In this document: piece after piece, positions 1 through 8,995 of the stretch
Layout: every line of letters starts with the position of its first letter
How positions within the stretch are numbered: the stretch's first letter is position 1
NCBI GenBank assembly: GCA_028281575.1
Contig: JANQJP010000096.1
Location: 1-40,627 of the forward strand
Reading direction: 5' to 3'
Length of the DNA stretch: 40,627 nt
From: Cellvibrionaceae bacterium
GTDB taxonomy: Bacteria; Pseudomonadota; Gammaproteobacteria; Pseudomonadales; Cellvibrionaceae
Made by a program: the position numbers and the translations under genes
The notes under the pieces: generated by a model
What the model was told of the DNA's origin: nothing
What the model saw: the letters and a program-made list of their open reading frames with translations, nothing else
The model's database searches: none

Positions 1-53
1 ATTAATATCAGTAAGCCCATCACAATAAGTATTAAGCGTCGTTTAAATGTCAC
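1..53 (-). CDS. 5' end of a minus-strand gene, putative membrane or secreted protein (partial)
   Basis: Reading the minus strand from 53 to the window edge gives a GTG start and 17 complete codons with no stop. The peptide begins VTFKRRLILIVMGLLILI: a short basic stretch followed by a hydrophobic run, as in a signal peptide or first membrane segment. An AGGA motif (59-62 on the plus strand, read in reverse) sits 5 nt before the GTG and could be the ribosome binding site. An in-frame ATG at codon 12 is an alternative start. The gene would be downstream of, and in the same direction as, the lipoprotein gene at 444-1178. Too little is visible to name a family, and a chance open frame of this length cannot be excluded. 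Confidence 0.35.
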   Translation of the reverse strand, partial: MTFKRRLILIVMGLLIL

Positions 54-103
54 GTCGATCCTATCTGAAAAATAATTTTACGTTGCTGTTACATAAACCC
101 GAA

Positions 104-342
104 GAGACATGGCGTGGGCACTTGTATGAGAGACCTTCACCAGCAAGTTCCGCCACGGATGGCGAACATTAGAACAACGCAGGAGCAGTTGTCGAGTGCT
201 GATGCAGAGCCTACATGGGTGAAGCGGACTAAAGCGAAGCATTGCTTCGCTCCGCATAACGACCCTTATCTATGATTCTGGGCCGGACCTGCTTGCAGGT
301 ATTAACGGCGTGTCTCTGGTACAAGTGCCCACGCCATGTCTC
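104..342 (+). repeat. Structured intergenic element, copy 1: long inverted repeat around a core with GGA-loop hairpins
   Basis: The outer arms 104-126 and 320-342 are a perfect 23-bp inverted repeat. Pairing resumes inside after two mismatches (AGAGAC 129-134 with GTCTCT 312-317). The core shares 28 identical bases (169-196) with 12488-12515 in copy 2, plus similar flanks. Core hairpins on the plus strand are CGCCACGGATGGCG (151-164, loop CGGA) and ACAAC/GTTGT (174-178 with 188-192) around an AGGA loop. A degenerate ACATGGGTG lies near 213. Extra hairpins seen only in this copy are AGCGAAGC/GCTTCGCT (233-251) and ACCTGCTTGCAGGT (287-300). Both flanking genes run on the minus strand, so the GGA loops would appear only in a plus-strand transcript. 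No coding gene is visible here. Confidence 0.75.
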
Positions 343-443
343 GCACGCTGCTTAAACAACGCAAGGCTAATTAGTTGCATATATTCCAGCAATATCCCAA
401 AAAGCTTATAGAGCGACAACGGCAGAACATATATCGCCAAATC

Positions 444-1178
444 CTAATCCAACGGCGGCAGCAAGCGAACCGAGGGTTCACCGATACGAATATCGGCTCT
501 TATTCTATAGCCGGGAACCGCATCTCGCATTTTTTGGTACACCCATCGCGCATCCGCATCCGAACGCGCATAAATCATTATAAACTCATCAGTGGCGCGC
601 ACTTTGTTGGCGATGCCAGCGAGCTCTGAGATAGCGGCATCACTGCGAGCGGCAAGCTCATCAGCGTCTAAAAAGATCCGGGGTTTATCCTCGCGTTCTT
701 TTTTTATCAGCGCTTGCCTCTTTGTATTTTCCGCCGCTATTGTCTGCGCCATATTTTTTTTAAATTGTGCTATCAGTGGTGCGGAGGGAAAGCGCTGTTC
801 GAGTATTTTAAGCTGAGCACGCACTTGTCGACGTCGATTATTTTCCAGCGCTGTTCGCGCTACATCAATCTCATTGACAAGAATGGCATCTAAACCGGAT
901 TGTGCGTCCCGGCTGTCAGGATATAAAAGTTGCAACGCGCGATAGCGAATATAAGCGTTGTCTTCTTCTGGCGCTATGAGTTTACCCTCATTAAACAGCG
1001 TTTCAGCCTGAGCCAGCATCCGCTGATAGAGGGAGGGGCCGCTTTTTTCTACCTGAACTTGCACGGGTTCGACGGGTGTAAGCGCATCAGGTTTTTGATC
1101 TGTTGTCGCACAACCCAATGCTAGCAAACCAAAACAGACTAAAAAAATATGCCTGACTTTTTGCCACTTAGTACTCAT
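444..1178 (-). CDS. Putative outer-membrane or periplasmic lipoprotein, function unknown
   Basis: This encodes a 244-residue protein starting MSTKWQKVRHIF, followed by a hydrophobic stretch and the lipobox LALGC. That is a type II signal peptide, with the cysteine near residue 22 as the lipidation site. The mature part is charged and mostly helical, with many Glu, Lys and Arg residues, so it is probably anchored to a membrane and facing the periplasm. The open frame extends upstream to 1268, but I chose the ATG at 1178. A GGGGGAG ribosome binding site lies about 12 nt before it, and only this start puts the signal peptide at the N-terminus. It is divergent from dsbD, with 105 bp between the starts. 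The C-terminal segment YRIRADIRIGEPSVRLLPPLD-like tail (near 444-510) is proline-rich. I do not recognise a named family. Confidence 0.8.
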   Translation of the reverse strand: MSTKWQKVRHIFLVCFGLLALGCATTDQKPDALTPVEPVQVQVEKSGPSLYQRMLAQAETLFNEGKLIAPEEDNAYIRYRALQLLYPDSRDAQSGLDAILVNEIDVARTALENNRRRQVRAQLKILEQRFPSAPLIAQFKKNMAQTIAAENTKRQALIKKEREDKPRIFLDADELAARSDAAISELAGIANKVRATDEFIMIYARSDADARWVYQKMRDAVPGYRIRADIRIGEPSVRLLPPLD

Positions 1179-1283
1179 AAATGTAATGAAACTCCCCCCA
1201 CAATCGACGCTTACAATATCATACCAAGCCAAATCACCTATACTTTTAACGTTTGTCACATCAGCCATCGCCGTGTTTCTTCT

Positions 1284-3047
1284 ATGCCTTGTTTCCCTTT
1301 ATTTCACCGTTTTCTCAAGACCTTAAGCTTGATTCTGGTTATCTTTTTCTCGGCCGCGCTTAGTCATGCTCAAAATCTGGGTGGCGATAGCCTGTTCGCG
1401 GTCGAGCAAGACGAGTTCCTGGAAGTACACGAAGCCTACATTACCAGCGGGAATATTGATGGACAGCAGGTGAGCTTCACTTGGCAGATTGAAGATGGCT
1501 ACTACCTATACCGGCATCGACTTAACCTGCAAATGAAAACCGCAAAGCAGACAATAGACCTCAACTTTAGTGTGCCCGATGGCCTGCGCAAGTTCGACGA
1601 GGTATTTCAAGAAGAGCTCGAGGTCTATTACCAATCGTTAAACCTGCGCGCGGAACTGCCGGAGACAGATCAGGCCTACGAGCTTTTGCTCGGCTGGCAG
1701 GGCTGTGCTGACGCCGGGCTGTGTTATCAGCCGCAAGTCCAGATATTTAAGCCAACTGCCGGGACCTTAGCGCTGATTCCGGCATCGGAAATCATTCAGG
1801 CAAGCAATAGCAAAGCCTCGAATCCTGCTCAAGCCACCGCCCAAGACCAGCCGTTATTGGTACTGATCCTGCTCGGCGCGATCGTCGGCGGAATGATCTT
1901 GAACCTGATGCCCTGCGTTTTCCCGGTCCTTTCGCTAAAAGCATTGAGTCTGGCGAGCGGGAATGCATCCCAGCACCGTATCAACGGCTGGGCGTATACC
2001 GCAGGTGTTGTGATCTCATTTATCTTCGTTGCGATCATTATTGTCAGTGCGAAATCCGCAGGAACGACCCTGGGCTGGGGCTTCCAACTGCAGGAACCCA
2101 TATTTGTCGCCGCACTGGTCTACCTCTTCTTCCTGCTCGGGATGAACTTATTTGGCTTATTTGACATTGGCACCAGTTGGATGGGCCTGGGCAATACGCT
2201 CACCCAGGGCAAGGGCTTGGGCGCTTCGTTTTTTACCGGCATTCTGGCTGCGGTTGTCGCAAGCCCCTGCACTGCACCGTTTATGGCGACCGCAGTGGGA
2301 TTTACGCTGACCCAAAGTACACCCATCACCCTGCTGGTGTTTATCTGCCTCGGTTTTGGCATGGCCTTACCGTATTTGCTACTCAGCCACAGTCCAGCAC
2401 TCGCTGGCAAGCTGCCCCAACCGGGGCCATGGATGGACACCTTTAAGCAATTGCTGGCATTTCCTCTACTGTTTACTTGTGTGTGGCTGCTGGTTGTTGT
2501 CGGCGAACAGACCAGCTCAGACAGCAGCGCCATGCTTGTCGGTGGCGCCATTGCACTCGCCATGGCCTTTTGGCTCTGGAAAAAACAGCCCGCCTCACCC
2601 TGGCGTTGGGCGATCAGACTACTCGCCATAGTGCTTGCCGCTTCTGCACTTAACATCGCACACAAGATCGAAAACTTTGGGCATAGCGAAGGGGAGCTTT
2701 GGCAGGAGTACTCACCAGCCCTGCTTGACGAGCTGCGCTCCAACGGTACACCCGTTTTTGTAGATCTCACTGCCGACTGGTGCATTACCTGTAAAATCAA
2801 CGAACGCGTAGCATTGGACACTGAAAAAGTGATGAACTTCGCTCAAGCCAATGAAATAGCAATGCTGCGCGGAGATTGGACCAGTAGCGACCCTGAAATT
2901 ACGGAGCTATTGAATGCGTTCCAGCGCAATGGTGTCCCTCTCTACCTAATGTACCCGTCTGCAAGCAATTCAGAACCTGAGGTCCTGCCCCAAATTCTTA
3001 CCAAAGGTATTGTTCTCGACGCTATGAAACGCGCTTTAACACCCTAA
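1284..3047 (+). CDS. dsbD: Thiol:disulfide interchange protein DsbD
   Basis: DsbD carries electrons from cytoplasmic thioredoxin across the inner membrane to periplasmic thiol proteins such as DsbC and cytochrome c maturation factors. All three modules are present in 587 residues. A signal peptide ends near SHAQ. The periplasmic alpha domain follows, with the redox pair in GWQGCADAGLCYQP (Cys141 and Cys147). Next is a multi-pass membrane domain with the family motifs NLMPCVFPVLSLKAL and SPCTAPFMATAVGF, each bearing a membrane redox cysteine. The C-terminal thioredoxin domain has ADWCITCK near residue 500. The frame is open upstream to 1149, but that extension overlaps the divergent lipoprotein gene and would bury the signal peptide, so the ATG at 1284 is preferred. 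I see no strong ribosome binding site there, so the start is less certain than the function. Confidence 0.95.
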   Translation: MPCFPLFHRFLKTLSLILVIFFSAALSHAQNLGGDSLFAVEQDEFLEVHEAYITSGNIDGQQVSFTWQIEDGYYLYRHRLNLQMKTAKQTIDLNFSVPDGLRKFDEVFQEELEVYYQSLNLRAELPETDQAYELLLGWQGCADAGLCYQPQVQIFKPTAGTLALIPASEIIQASNSKASNPAQATAQDQPLLVLILLGAIVGGMILNLMPCVFPVLSLKALSLASGNASQHRINGWAYTAGVVISFIFVAIIIVSAKSAGTTLGWGFQLQEPIFVAALVYLFFLLGMNLFGLFDIGTSWMGLGNTLTQGKGLGASFFTGILAAVVASPCTAPFMATAVGFTLTQSTPITLLVFICLGFGMALPYLLLSHSPALAGKLPQPGPWMDTFKQLLAFPLLFTCVWLLVVVGEQTSSDSSAMLVGGAIALAMAFWLWKKQPASPWRWAIRLLAIVLAASALNIAHKIENFGHSEGELWQEYSPALLDELRSNGTPVFVDLTADWCITCKINERVALDTEKVMNFAQANEIAMLRGDWTSSDPEITELLNAFQRNGVPLYLMYPSASNSEPEVLPQILTKGIVLDAMKRALTP

Positions 3048-3190
3048 TCCTGGAATCTGTAGACACTCACACCGCGCTTTAACTGCGCGAACGTCGTCTA
3101 ATTGCGTCAACATTGCTGCCATTTGCTTAAAATTTTGCATTTCAATGGACATAATGCGCAATTTTAGGCAGAATCTCACTTCTCTTCCCT

Positions 3191-3217
3191 AAGCCCGTCC
3201 TGCGCGGGCTTATTTGT
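3191..3217 (+). terminator. Terminator-like hairpin between dsbD and aroQ
   Basis: AAGCCCG (3191-3197) pairs with CGGGCTT (3205-3211) around a 7-nt loop, followed by the T-rich TATTTGTTCT. This fits a rho-independent terminator for dsbD. It lies only 25-30 nt before the aroQ start, so it could instead act as a leader hairpin or attenuator for the aroQ-accB-accC transcript. The 3048-3190 stretch before it is AT-rich and probably holds the aroQ promoter, but I could not fix a convincing -35/-10 pair. Confidence 0.5.
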
Positions 3218-3241
3218 TCTCGTTGAATATAGGCATCAGAT

Positions 3242-3679
3242 ATGGCGACGATACTAGCGTTACATGGTCCCAACCTGAATTTGCTAGGCCTTCGTGAGCC
3301 CGACATTTATGGCGAAACAACACTCGAAGATATCAATCAGCGCTTAACAGCGAAATGTCTCGATGCAGGCCATCACTTTCAAACACTGCAGAGCAACGCT
3401 GAATACGAGTTAATTAACCGGATTCACGATGCACAAGTCGAAGGCGTTAATTTTATTATTTTTAATCCCGCGGCGTTTACACACACGAGTGTTGCGCTTC
3501 GGGACGCACTGCTGGCAGTGGACATTCCATTTATTGAATGCCACTTATCGAACGTGCACGCACGGGAGGATTTTCGCAAGCACTCATATTTTTCTGATAT
3601 TGCGCAGGGTCTTATCTGCGGTTTTGGTCCGCGCAGTTACGAACTCGCCCTGGATGCTGCACTCACGCATCTGGGGTAA
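3242..3679 (+). CDS. aroQ: Type II 3-dehydroquinate dehydratase
   Basis: This enzyme dehydrates 3-dehydroquinate to 3-dehydroshikimate in the shikimate pathway, in the cytoplasm, as a dodecamer. The 145-residue length is normal for the type II family. The N-terminal signature [17 protein letters not shown] carries the catalytic Tyr of the flexible lid and its Arg. [16 protein letters not shown] and [20 protein letters not shown] contain the substrate-binding Asn, His and Arg residues. The C-terminus [11 protein letters not shown] is also typical. It is followed after 41 bp by accB, the standard aroQ-accB-accC arrangement of many gammaproteobacteria, so co-transcription with fatty acid synthesis genes is expected. 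Confidence 0.97.
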   Translation: MATILALHGPNLNLLGLREPDIYGETTLEDINQRLTAKCLDAGHHFQTLQSNAEYELINRIHDAQVEGVNFIIFNPAAFTHTSVALRDALLAVDIPFIECHLSNVHAREDFRKHSYFSDIAQGLICGFGPRSYELALDAALTHLG

Positions 3680-3720
3680 AAAAACAATCACATATTTTGG
3701 TCAGTTACTAAGGGGAATCC

Positions 3721-4191
3721 ATGGATATCCGCAAAATTAAAAAACTTATCGAGCTCCTGGAAGAATCAAATATTGAAGAGCTTGAAATAAAAGAAGGCGA
3801 GGAATCTGTGCGCATCAGCCGCGGTCAGAGCCAAGCCCAAACCGTTATTCAAGCGCCCGTCGCCGCCGTTGCACCCGCTGCCAGTGTCGCCCCCGCCGCA
3901 GTGCCGGCACCTACATCACCCGCCCCAGCCGAAGCAGCACCTGAGAGCACGCCGAGCGGTCATTCCGTAAACTCGCCTATGGTGGGCACCTTCTACCGTT
4001 CGCCAAGCCCAGGGGCAGCGCCTTTCGTTGACGTTGGTCAATCAGTGAAAGTAGGCGACGTCATCTGCATTGTTGAAGCGATGAAGATGATGAACCAAAT
4101 TGAAGCAGACAAAAGTGGCGTCATCGAAGCAGTACTTGCGGACGACGGCCAACCGGTCGAATTTGATCAACCGCTTATTATTATTTCCTAG
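3721..4191 (+). CDS. accB: Biotin carboxyl carrier protein of acetyl-CoA carboxylase
   Basis: AccB carries the biotin that is carboxylated by AccC and then donates CO2 to acetyl-CoA in the first committed step of fatty acid synthesis. The 156 residues have the usual layout. A helical N-terminal part ([16 protein letters not shown]) is followed by a long Ala/Pro-rich flexible linker (about residues 38-80). The C-terminal biotinyl domain has [16 protein letters not shown], where the Lys between the two Mets is the biotinylation site. An AGGGGA ribosome binding site precedes the ATG. It lies 15 bp upstream of accC, so the two are translated together in stoichiometric amounts. Confidence 0.98.
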   Translation: MDIRKIKKLIELLEESNIEELEIKEGEESVRISRGQSQAQTVIQAPVAAVAPAASVAPAAVPAPTSPAPAEAAPESTPSGHSVNSPMVGTFYRSPSPGAAPFVDVGQSVKVGDVICIVEAMKMMNQIEADKSGVIEAVLADDGQPVEFDQPLIIIS

Positions 4192-4206
4192 TAGCGAGGC
4201 TGCCCC

Positions 4207-5547
4207 ATGTTTGAAAAGGTTCTTATTGCGAACCGAGGCGAAATCGCGCTGCGCATTTTACGGGCGTGCAAAGAACTCGGCATCAAGACAGTTGCGGTTT
4301 ATTCCAAAGCGGACCGCGATCTAAAGCATGTTCGCCTCGCCGATGAATCCGTGTGTATAGGTCCGAACGCAAGTGCTGAAAGTTATTTGAATATTCCGGC
4401 AATTATTGCCGCAATGGAAATCACAGACTCTGTTGCTGTGCATCCTGGCTACGGCTTCCTTGCGGAAAACGCTGACTTCGCCGAGCAGGTGCAAAAAAGC
4501 GGATTTGTTTTTATCGGACCCGACGCTGATGTTATTCGCTTGATGGGCGACAAAGTCAGCGCTATCGACGCAATGAAAAAGGCCGGTGTCCCAACTGTCC
4601 CAGGGTCCGACGGCCCCCTTCCAGACGATAGAGAAGCTTGCAGCGTTATTGCTGAGCGCATCGGCTATCCGATTATTATTAAGGCAGCCGCTGGCGGCGG
4701 TGGCCGCGGCATGCGCGTAGTGCACACAGCTTCGGCACTTTGGAATTCCATCCAGGTGACAAAATCAGAAGCGAAAGCCGCCTTTGGCGATGACACGGTG
4801 TATATGGAGAAGTTTCTGCAAAACCCACGTCATGTCGAGGTGCAAATACTGGCTGATGGTCAGGGCAACGCGATTCATCTGTTTGATCGCGACTGCTCAC
4901 TGCAACGCCGCCACCAAAAAGTTATCGAAGAAGCACCCGCACCAGGTATTGATATGGCTCTGCGCGAACAGGTTTATGATGCCTGTACCCGCGCCTGTAA
5001 TGAGATTAGCTATCGCGGCGCCGGGACCTTCGAATTCCTCTACGAGGATGGCGGCTTTTACTTTATTGAGATGAACACCCGCATCCAGGTAGAACACCCC
5101 GTGACCGAGATGATTACCGGGGTCGATTTAATACGCGAGCAAATTAAAGTGTGCACCGGCGAACCGCTCAGCATAAAACAGGAAGATATAAAAGTTACTG
5201 GTCACGCGTTCGAGTGTCGTATTAACGCCGAAGACGCCAAGACATTTATGCCATCGCCGGGCTTGGTCAAAACATTCCACCCACCCGGTGGCCTCGGTAT
5301 ACGTGTAGATTCGCATCTTTACGGCGGCTATACAGTGCCCCCTTACTACGACTCTATGATCGCCAAAGTCATCACTTACGGCGATGACCGCCGCAGTGCG
5401 CTTAAACGCATGGAAATCGCGCTTGAAGAACTTGTCGTCGACGGCATCAAGACAAATACTGACCTGCAAAAAGAGTTGGTGCGAGACAGTGCCTTTGGTG
5501 AAGGTGGAGTGAACATTCACTACCTTGAGAAAAAGCTCGGTCTCTAG
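4207..5547 (+). CDS. accC: Biotin carboxylase subunit of acetyl-CoA carboxylase
   Basis: AccC uses ATP and bicarbonate to carboxylate the biotin on AccB. The 446-residue ATP-grasp enzyme is full length. It starts [20 protein letters not shown] (biotin carboxylase N-domain). The glycine-rich nucleotide lid [13 protein letters not shown] is near residue 160. [19 protein letters not shown] follows, and the metal and substrate-binding region [20 protein letters not shown] is near residue 290. The C-terminal domain includes [12 protein letters not shown]. It forms an operon with accB. The next gene, prmA, begins 49 bp downstream, and this linkage is common in pseudomonads. Confidence 0.98.
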   Translation: MFEKVLIANRGEIALRILRACKELGIKTVAVYSKADRDLKHVRLADESVCIGPNASAESYLNIPAIIAAMEITDSVAVHPGYGFLAENADFAEQVQKSGFVFIGPDADVIRLMGDKVSAIDAMKKAGVPTVPGSDGPLPDDREACSVIAERIGYPIIIKAAAGGGGRGMRVVHTASALWNSIQVTKSEAKAAFGDDTVYMEKFLQNPRHVEVQILADGQGNAIHLFDRDCSLQRRHQKVIEEAPAPGIDMALREQVYDACTRACNEISYRGAGTFEFLYEDGGFYFIEMNTRIQVEHPVTEMITGVDLIREQIKVCTGEPLSIKQEDIKVTGHAFECRINAEDAKTFMPSPGLVKTFHPPGGLGIRVDSHLYGGYTVPPYYDSMIAKVITYGDDRRSALKRMEIALEELVVDGIKTNTDLQKELVRDSAFGEGGVNIHYLEKKLGL

Positions 5548-5596
5548 TGCTGCACCCGTTTGTTGCTAAAGCCGTGCCAGCAAGCGCGGCCCTCTA

Positions 5597-6481
5597 ATGC
5601 CCTGGTTGCAACTTCGCATCCCCGCGCCGCCTGAACAAGTGCCACGTATTGAAAAGGCACTTTCCAGCGTCGGCGCGCGCGCTATTACCCTCGAAGACAA
5701 CGCCGACCAGCCTATTTTCGAACCCGCGCTGGGCGAGACACCACTGTGGCACGAAACGCGATTGACGGGGCTTTTTAGCGCCGATATTGATTCAAACAAG
5801 GTCTCCAACGAAATATGCAGACAGGCAAAACTCGAGAAGCCGTTGTTGCACTGGTCGATACTTGAGGACAAAGACTGGGAACGCGAATGGATGCAGCACT
5901 ACACGCCGATCCAATGTGGAAAAAACTTCTGGATATGCCCGAGCTGGACTGAGGTGCCCGACCCCGACGCGGTCAATCTTATGCTCGACCCCGGGCTCGC
6001 CTTTGGCACCGGCACACATCCAACCACCTTTCTTTGCTTAGAGTGGCTAGCTAAACAGGACATCGCCGGCACCTCGGTCATCGATTACGGCTGTGGTTCG
6101 GGCATCCTCGGCATCGCAGCCCTACTGCTGGGTGCAGATAGCGCTACAGGCGTAGATGTGGATCCGCAAGCGCTTGTAGCCACCCGGCAAAATATTGAAC
6201 GCAATGGCCTGGATCTCACTCAGTTCCCAGTATTTTTCCCGTCAAACGCGCCAAATACACGTGCAGACCTTGTTTTGGCCAATATTTTAGCAGGACCACT
6301 GGTCGAACTAGCGCCTGCGCTTATCGCTTTGCTCGCTCCGAACGCTAAACTCTGTTTATCCGGCATTTTAGTTTCTCAGAAAGACGCCGTTATAAACGCT
6401 TATACAGGTGCTATTGATTTTGATGACCCGACAGAAAAAGGTGACTGGTTGCGCATTACTGGCATTAAGAGGAAGCACTGA
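5597..6481 (+). CDS. prmA: Ribosomal protein L11 methyltransferase
   Basis: PrmA trimethylates the N-terminus and lysines of ribosomal protein L11 using S-adenosylmethionine. The 294 residues match the family length. An N-terminal substrate-recognition domain begins MPWLQLRIPAPPEQVPRIEK. The catalytic domain contains DPGLAFGTGTHPTTFLCLEW, the SAM-binding motif I VIDYGCGSGILGIAALLLGA, and LANILAGPLVELAPAL. It lies in the accC-prmA-dusB-fis run typical of this lineage. About 105 bp separate it from the next gene. Confidence 0.97.
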   Translation: MPWLQLRIPAPPEQVPRIEKALSSVGARAITLEDNADQPIFEPALGETPLWHETRLTGLFSADIDSNKVSNEICRQAKLEKPLLHWSILEDKDWEREWMQHYTPIQCGKNFWICPSWTEVPDPDAVNLMLDPGLAFGTGTHPTTFLCLEWLAKQDIAGTSVIDYGCGSGILGIAALLLGADSATGVDVDPQALVATRQNIERNGLDLTQFPVFFPSNAPNTRADLVLANILAGPLVELAPALIALLAPNAKLCLSGILVSQKDAVINAYTGAIDFDDPTEKGDWLRITGIKRKH

Positions 6482-6587
6482 AAAAGCCGCTTTTTGAGAA
6501 ACACAAAGGTTTTATATTTTACCAACGCGATATCTGGGTATAGACTTCGAATCGCCTGAAAGCTTTGCAGCGCTGCTACACAAATAT

Positions 6588-7862
6588 ATGACTGAAGCGA
6601 TTACTCGATGCCCTAAATGCAAAACCTCATTTAGGATCAATAAAGAACACCTCAACACTGCGCGCGGCGCAGTTCGATGTGGTTCGTGTTTGAACATTTT
6701 TAATGCGCGCGAACACCTTATCAAAGATGCGCACCAAGCTGCAGCCAAGCCCGCACCTAAAACCGAAGCAGACACCCGCCCATCGCCTCAACCCAAAACT
6801 ACTGAGGACGACGACAACTTACTTATCAGCGATGATATGCCCGGCGACTCCGACCGGGAAGACACCGACAGCGGCGAAGCGTTTGACGAAAATATATTTG
6901 TCGCCAAACAGGCAGCCAAATCTGACATCAACTTATTTGAGCGCAAACTAAAAGACTTCGATGAAGATGAGTCCAACAACAAGGATGATGACGAATCGTG
7001 GGCACTGGACTTACTCGACGACGAAAACGAAGCCGAGCGGGCCAAAGACCTGGCAGATGAAAAAAAGGTAAGAAAACCTGCACCTGAAGAAGAGGAATAT
7101 AAGTACGCATCTACATTCCAAATTATCGACAAGGAAAAAACCGAGCGCCCACTTGAGCACATCTTCGCCAAGCGCCAAACCCCTGAATATATCAATGACG
7201 ACAGCGATGAAGGTGATGATTATTTAGAAGAAGGCGATGATTACCTGGAAGAAGCTGTTGAAGAACAACGCGAATACCCGGCTCAGGAACAGGAAGCTAT
7301 CTACGAAGATGTCCGCAATAACGATTTTATAGACGCCATCGAAGCGGAACCGCTTGAGCTTCACGTCATTAGCGACAACCCCTTTTGGCACTCAAAGTAT
7401 TTTTGGTTTGCGCTCAGTGTACTTGCCGCATTTATTGCAATTGCCCAACTTGCTTATTTTCAATTTAACGATTGGGGCCGCAAAGAACCCTATCGCGCTT
7501 ACTACTCAGTAATATGCAAACAGCTGGGCTGTCAACTTCCTGTTTTACAAAATTTAAAAAAAATTCGCATCGACAATATGACCGTCATGGACCACCCAAA
7601 CCGTGAAGCGTATCTGCTTGTCGATGCGGTTATCCTCAATTCCGCTAATTTCGATCAGTACTTCCCCACACTGCAACTGCGTTTTACCGATGCCCGAGGG
7701 GCGCTCGTAACCCAGCACGAATTTAGGCCTGCCGACTATGTCGGTGGCGAACTTGCCGGACGCACGCTGATGCCACACCAGCACCCAATTCATATATCAC
7801 TGGAAATAGATGACCCCGGATTGAACGCGGTAAACTATCAAATCTCGGTAGTCAAGCCCTAG
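6588..7862 (+). CDS. Zinc-ribbon (MJ0042-type) DUF3426 single-pass membrane protein
   Basis: The 424-residue protein starts with a zinc ribbon: Cys8, Cys11, Cys31 and Cys34 in RCPKCKTSF and VRCGSCLNIF. A very acidic low-complexity linker follows (about residues 60-255), rich in Asp and Glu. It includes a tandem heptad GDDYLEE-GDDYLEE near residues 209-222. A single membrane helix (FWFALSVLAAFIAIAQLAYF) spans about residues 270-290. The rest is a C-terminal DUF3426 domain with the typical CKQLGCQLP pair. By family topology the ribbon is cytoplasmic and the DUF3426 domain periplasmic. The family has no established function. It sits between prmA and dusB, a conserved position in pseudomonads. 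Confidence 0.85.
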   Translation: MTEAITRCPKCKTSFRINKEHLNTARGAVRCGSCLNIFNAREHLIKDAHQAAAKPAPKTEADTRPSPQPKTTEDDDNLLISDDMPGDSDREDTDSGEAFDENIFVAKQAAKSDINLFERKLKDFDEDESNNKDDDESWALDLLDDENEAERAKDLADEKKVRKPAPEEEEYKYASTFQIIDKEKTERPLEHIFAKRQTPEYINDDSDEGDDYLEEGDDYLEEAVEEQREYPAQEQEAIYEDVRNNDFIDAIEAEPLELHVISDNPFWHSKYFWFALSVLAAFIAIAQLAYFQFNDWGRKEPYRAYYSVICKQLGCQLPVLQNLKKIRIDNMTVMDHPNREAYLLVDAVILNSANFDQYFPTLQLRFTDARGALVTQHEFRPADYVGGELAGRTLMPHQHPIHISLEIDDPGLNAVNYQISVVKP

Positions 7863-7996
7863 AGCTGCACTTTTATTGATCAATTTGTTCAATTACTGCA
7901 TTCCCATAATGAGCTTCGTTAGGTATGATACCCCCCCTTTTTCGCAGGGTAGTTTTTCGCTGCGAGTGCGCGATAAAGTCGTCTTTTGGGGGGCGC

Positions 7997-8995
7997 GTGT
8001 TCTATATCGGGGATCAGCGAATAGACAGTCGAGTGCTTATGGCGCCAATGGCAGGCGTTACCGACCTGCCGTTTCGTCGCTTGAGTCGTACTTTTGGCGC
8101 AGGCTTGACGACATCGGAAATGCTGACCTCGGATACTTCACTATGGCAAAGCCGTAAATCGCGCTCGCGTTTAGCACTCGATGCGCAAACGCATCCGGTT
8201 AGCATGCAAATTGCAGGAAGCGACCCGGAACAGCTCGCGCAGGCAGCAAAAGCATGTGTAACGCACGGGGCGCATATTGTTGATATCAACATGGGCTGCC
8301 CAGCCAAGAAAGTATGTAAAAAGTTAGCCGGCTCTGCCCTGTTGAGCGACGAACCGCTGGTTGCATCGATCTTAGCGAATGTGGTTAACGCAGTAGATGT
8401 TCCGGTGACCTTAAAGACCAGAATCGGCACCTGCCCAGAAAACAAAAACGGCGTCCACATTGCAAAAATTGCAGAAGAATGCGGCGTCGCAGCTATCGCA
8501 GTTCACGGTCGAACGCGAGCCTGCAAATTCAATGGGGAAGCCGAATACGACACGATTGGCGACATTGTCGATGCGATATCCATACCTGTTTTCGCGAATG
8601 GTGATATCGATTGCGCGACCAAAGCAAAGGCAGTCCTTGCTAAAACAGGTGCAAGCGCTGTGCTTGTGGGTCGAGGCGCGCTAGGGAATCCCTGGCTGTT
8701 TAAACAGATTGATAAATATTTAAGCAACGGCGAACACGTTGCTGAGCCGCTTATAGAGGAACGGCGTAGAGTTATTGTCGGGCATTTGCAAAGCATTCAT
8801 AATTTTTACGGCGAAGAGCACGGAACACGTATTGCACGCAAACATTTCGGGTGGTATTGCGATGCAATGAAACAAAATGTGGACAGCGTATCCGCAAAAA
8901 AAATATTCAACAAAATTAACACGGCTGAACAACAACTCAGCTACGTTAACCACTTTTTTAATGGGCTTACAACTAACGAGGAAAATGCAGCATGA
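7997..8995 (+). CDS. dusB: tRNA-dihydrouridine synthase B
   Basis: DusB is an FMN enzyme that reduces uridine (position 17) in tRNA to dihydrouridine. Motifs include [16 protein letters not shown] at the N-terminus, [20 protein letters not shown] with the catalytic Cys, [17 protein letters not shown], and [16 protein letters not shown] for flavin phosphate binding. The open frame starts at 7925, but the first 24 codons are unlike the family. The GTG at 7997 gives [20 protein letters not shown], the usual spacing to the first motif, and is preceded by a GGGGGG ribosome binding site. That gives 332 residues, which is normal. The stop overlaps the fis start (ATGA), the classic dusB-fis pair, so Fis translation is coupled to it. 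Confidence 0.95.
   Translation: MFYIGDQRIDSRVLMAPMAGVTDLPFRRLSRTFGAGLTTSEMLTSDTSLWQSRKSRSRLALDAQTHPVSMQIAGSDPEQLAQAAKACVTHGAHIVDINMGCPAKKVCKKLAGSALLSDEPLVASILANVVNAVDVPVTLKTRIGTCPENKNGVHIAKIAEECGVAAIAVHGRTRACKFNGEAEYDTIGDIVDAISIPVFANGDIDCATKAKAVLAKTGASAVLVGRGALGNPWLFKQIDKYLSNGEHVAEPLIEERRRVIVGHLQSIHNFYGEEHGTRIARKHFGWYCDAMKQNVDSVSAKKIFNKINTAEQQLSYVNHFFNGLTTNEENAA

Noticed and set aside
104-342. Integron attC site or a group IIC intron target for the inverted-repeat elements
   Set aside because: There is no attC core-site pair (RYYYAAC/GTTRRRY) in the right arrangement, no integrase or reverse transcriptase nearby, and no intron-like domain V.
375-629. Plus-strand open frame of 84 codons opposite the lipoprotein gene
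   Set aside because: It lies antisense to a gene with a clear lipobox and ribosome binding site, has no family resemblance and no good ribosome binding site.
2120-2821. Minus-strand open frame of 233 codons inside dsbD
   Set aside because: It is fully antisense to the unmistakable DsbD membrane and thioredoxin domains. Its composition (Ser, Pro, Arg-rich) is that of a shadow frame.
7931-7993. C7 and G6 homopolymer tracts upstream of dusB as phase-variation sites
   Set aside because: Both lie before the preferred GTG start. The G6 tract is best explained as the ribosome binding site, and dusB-fis is a poor candidate for phase variation.
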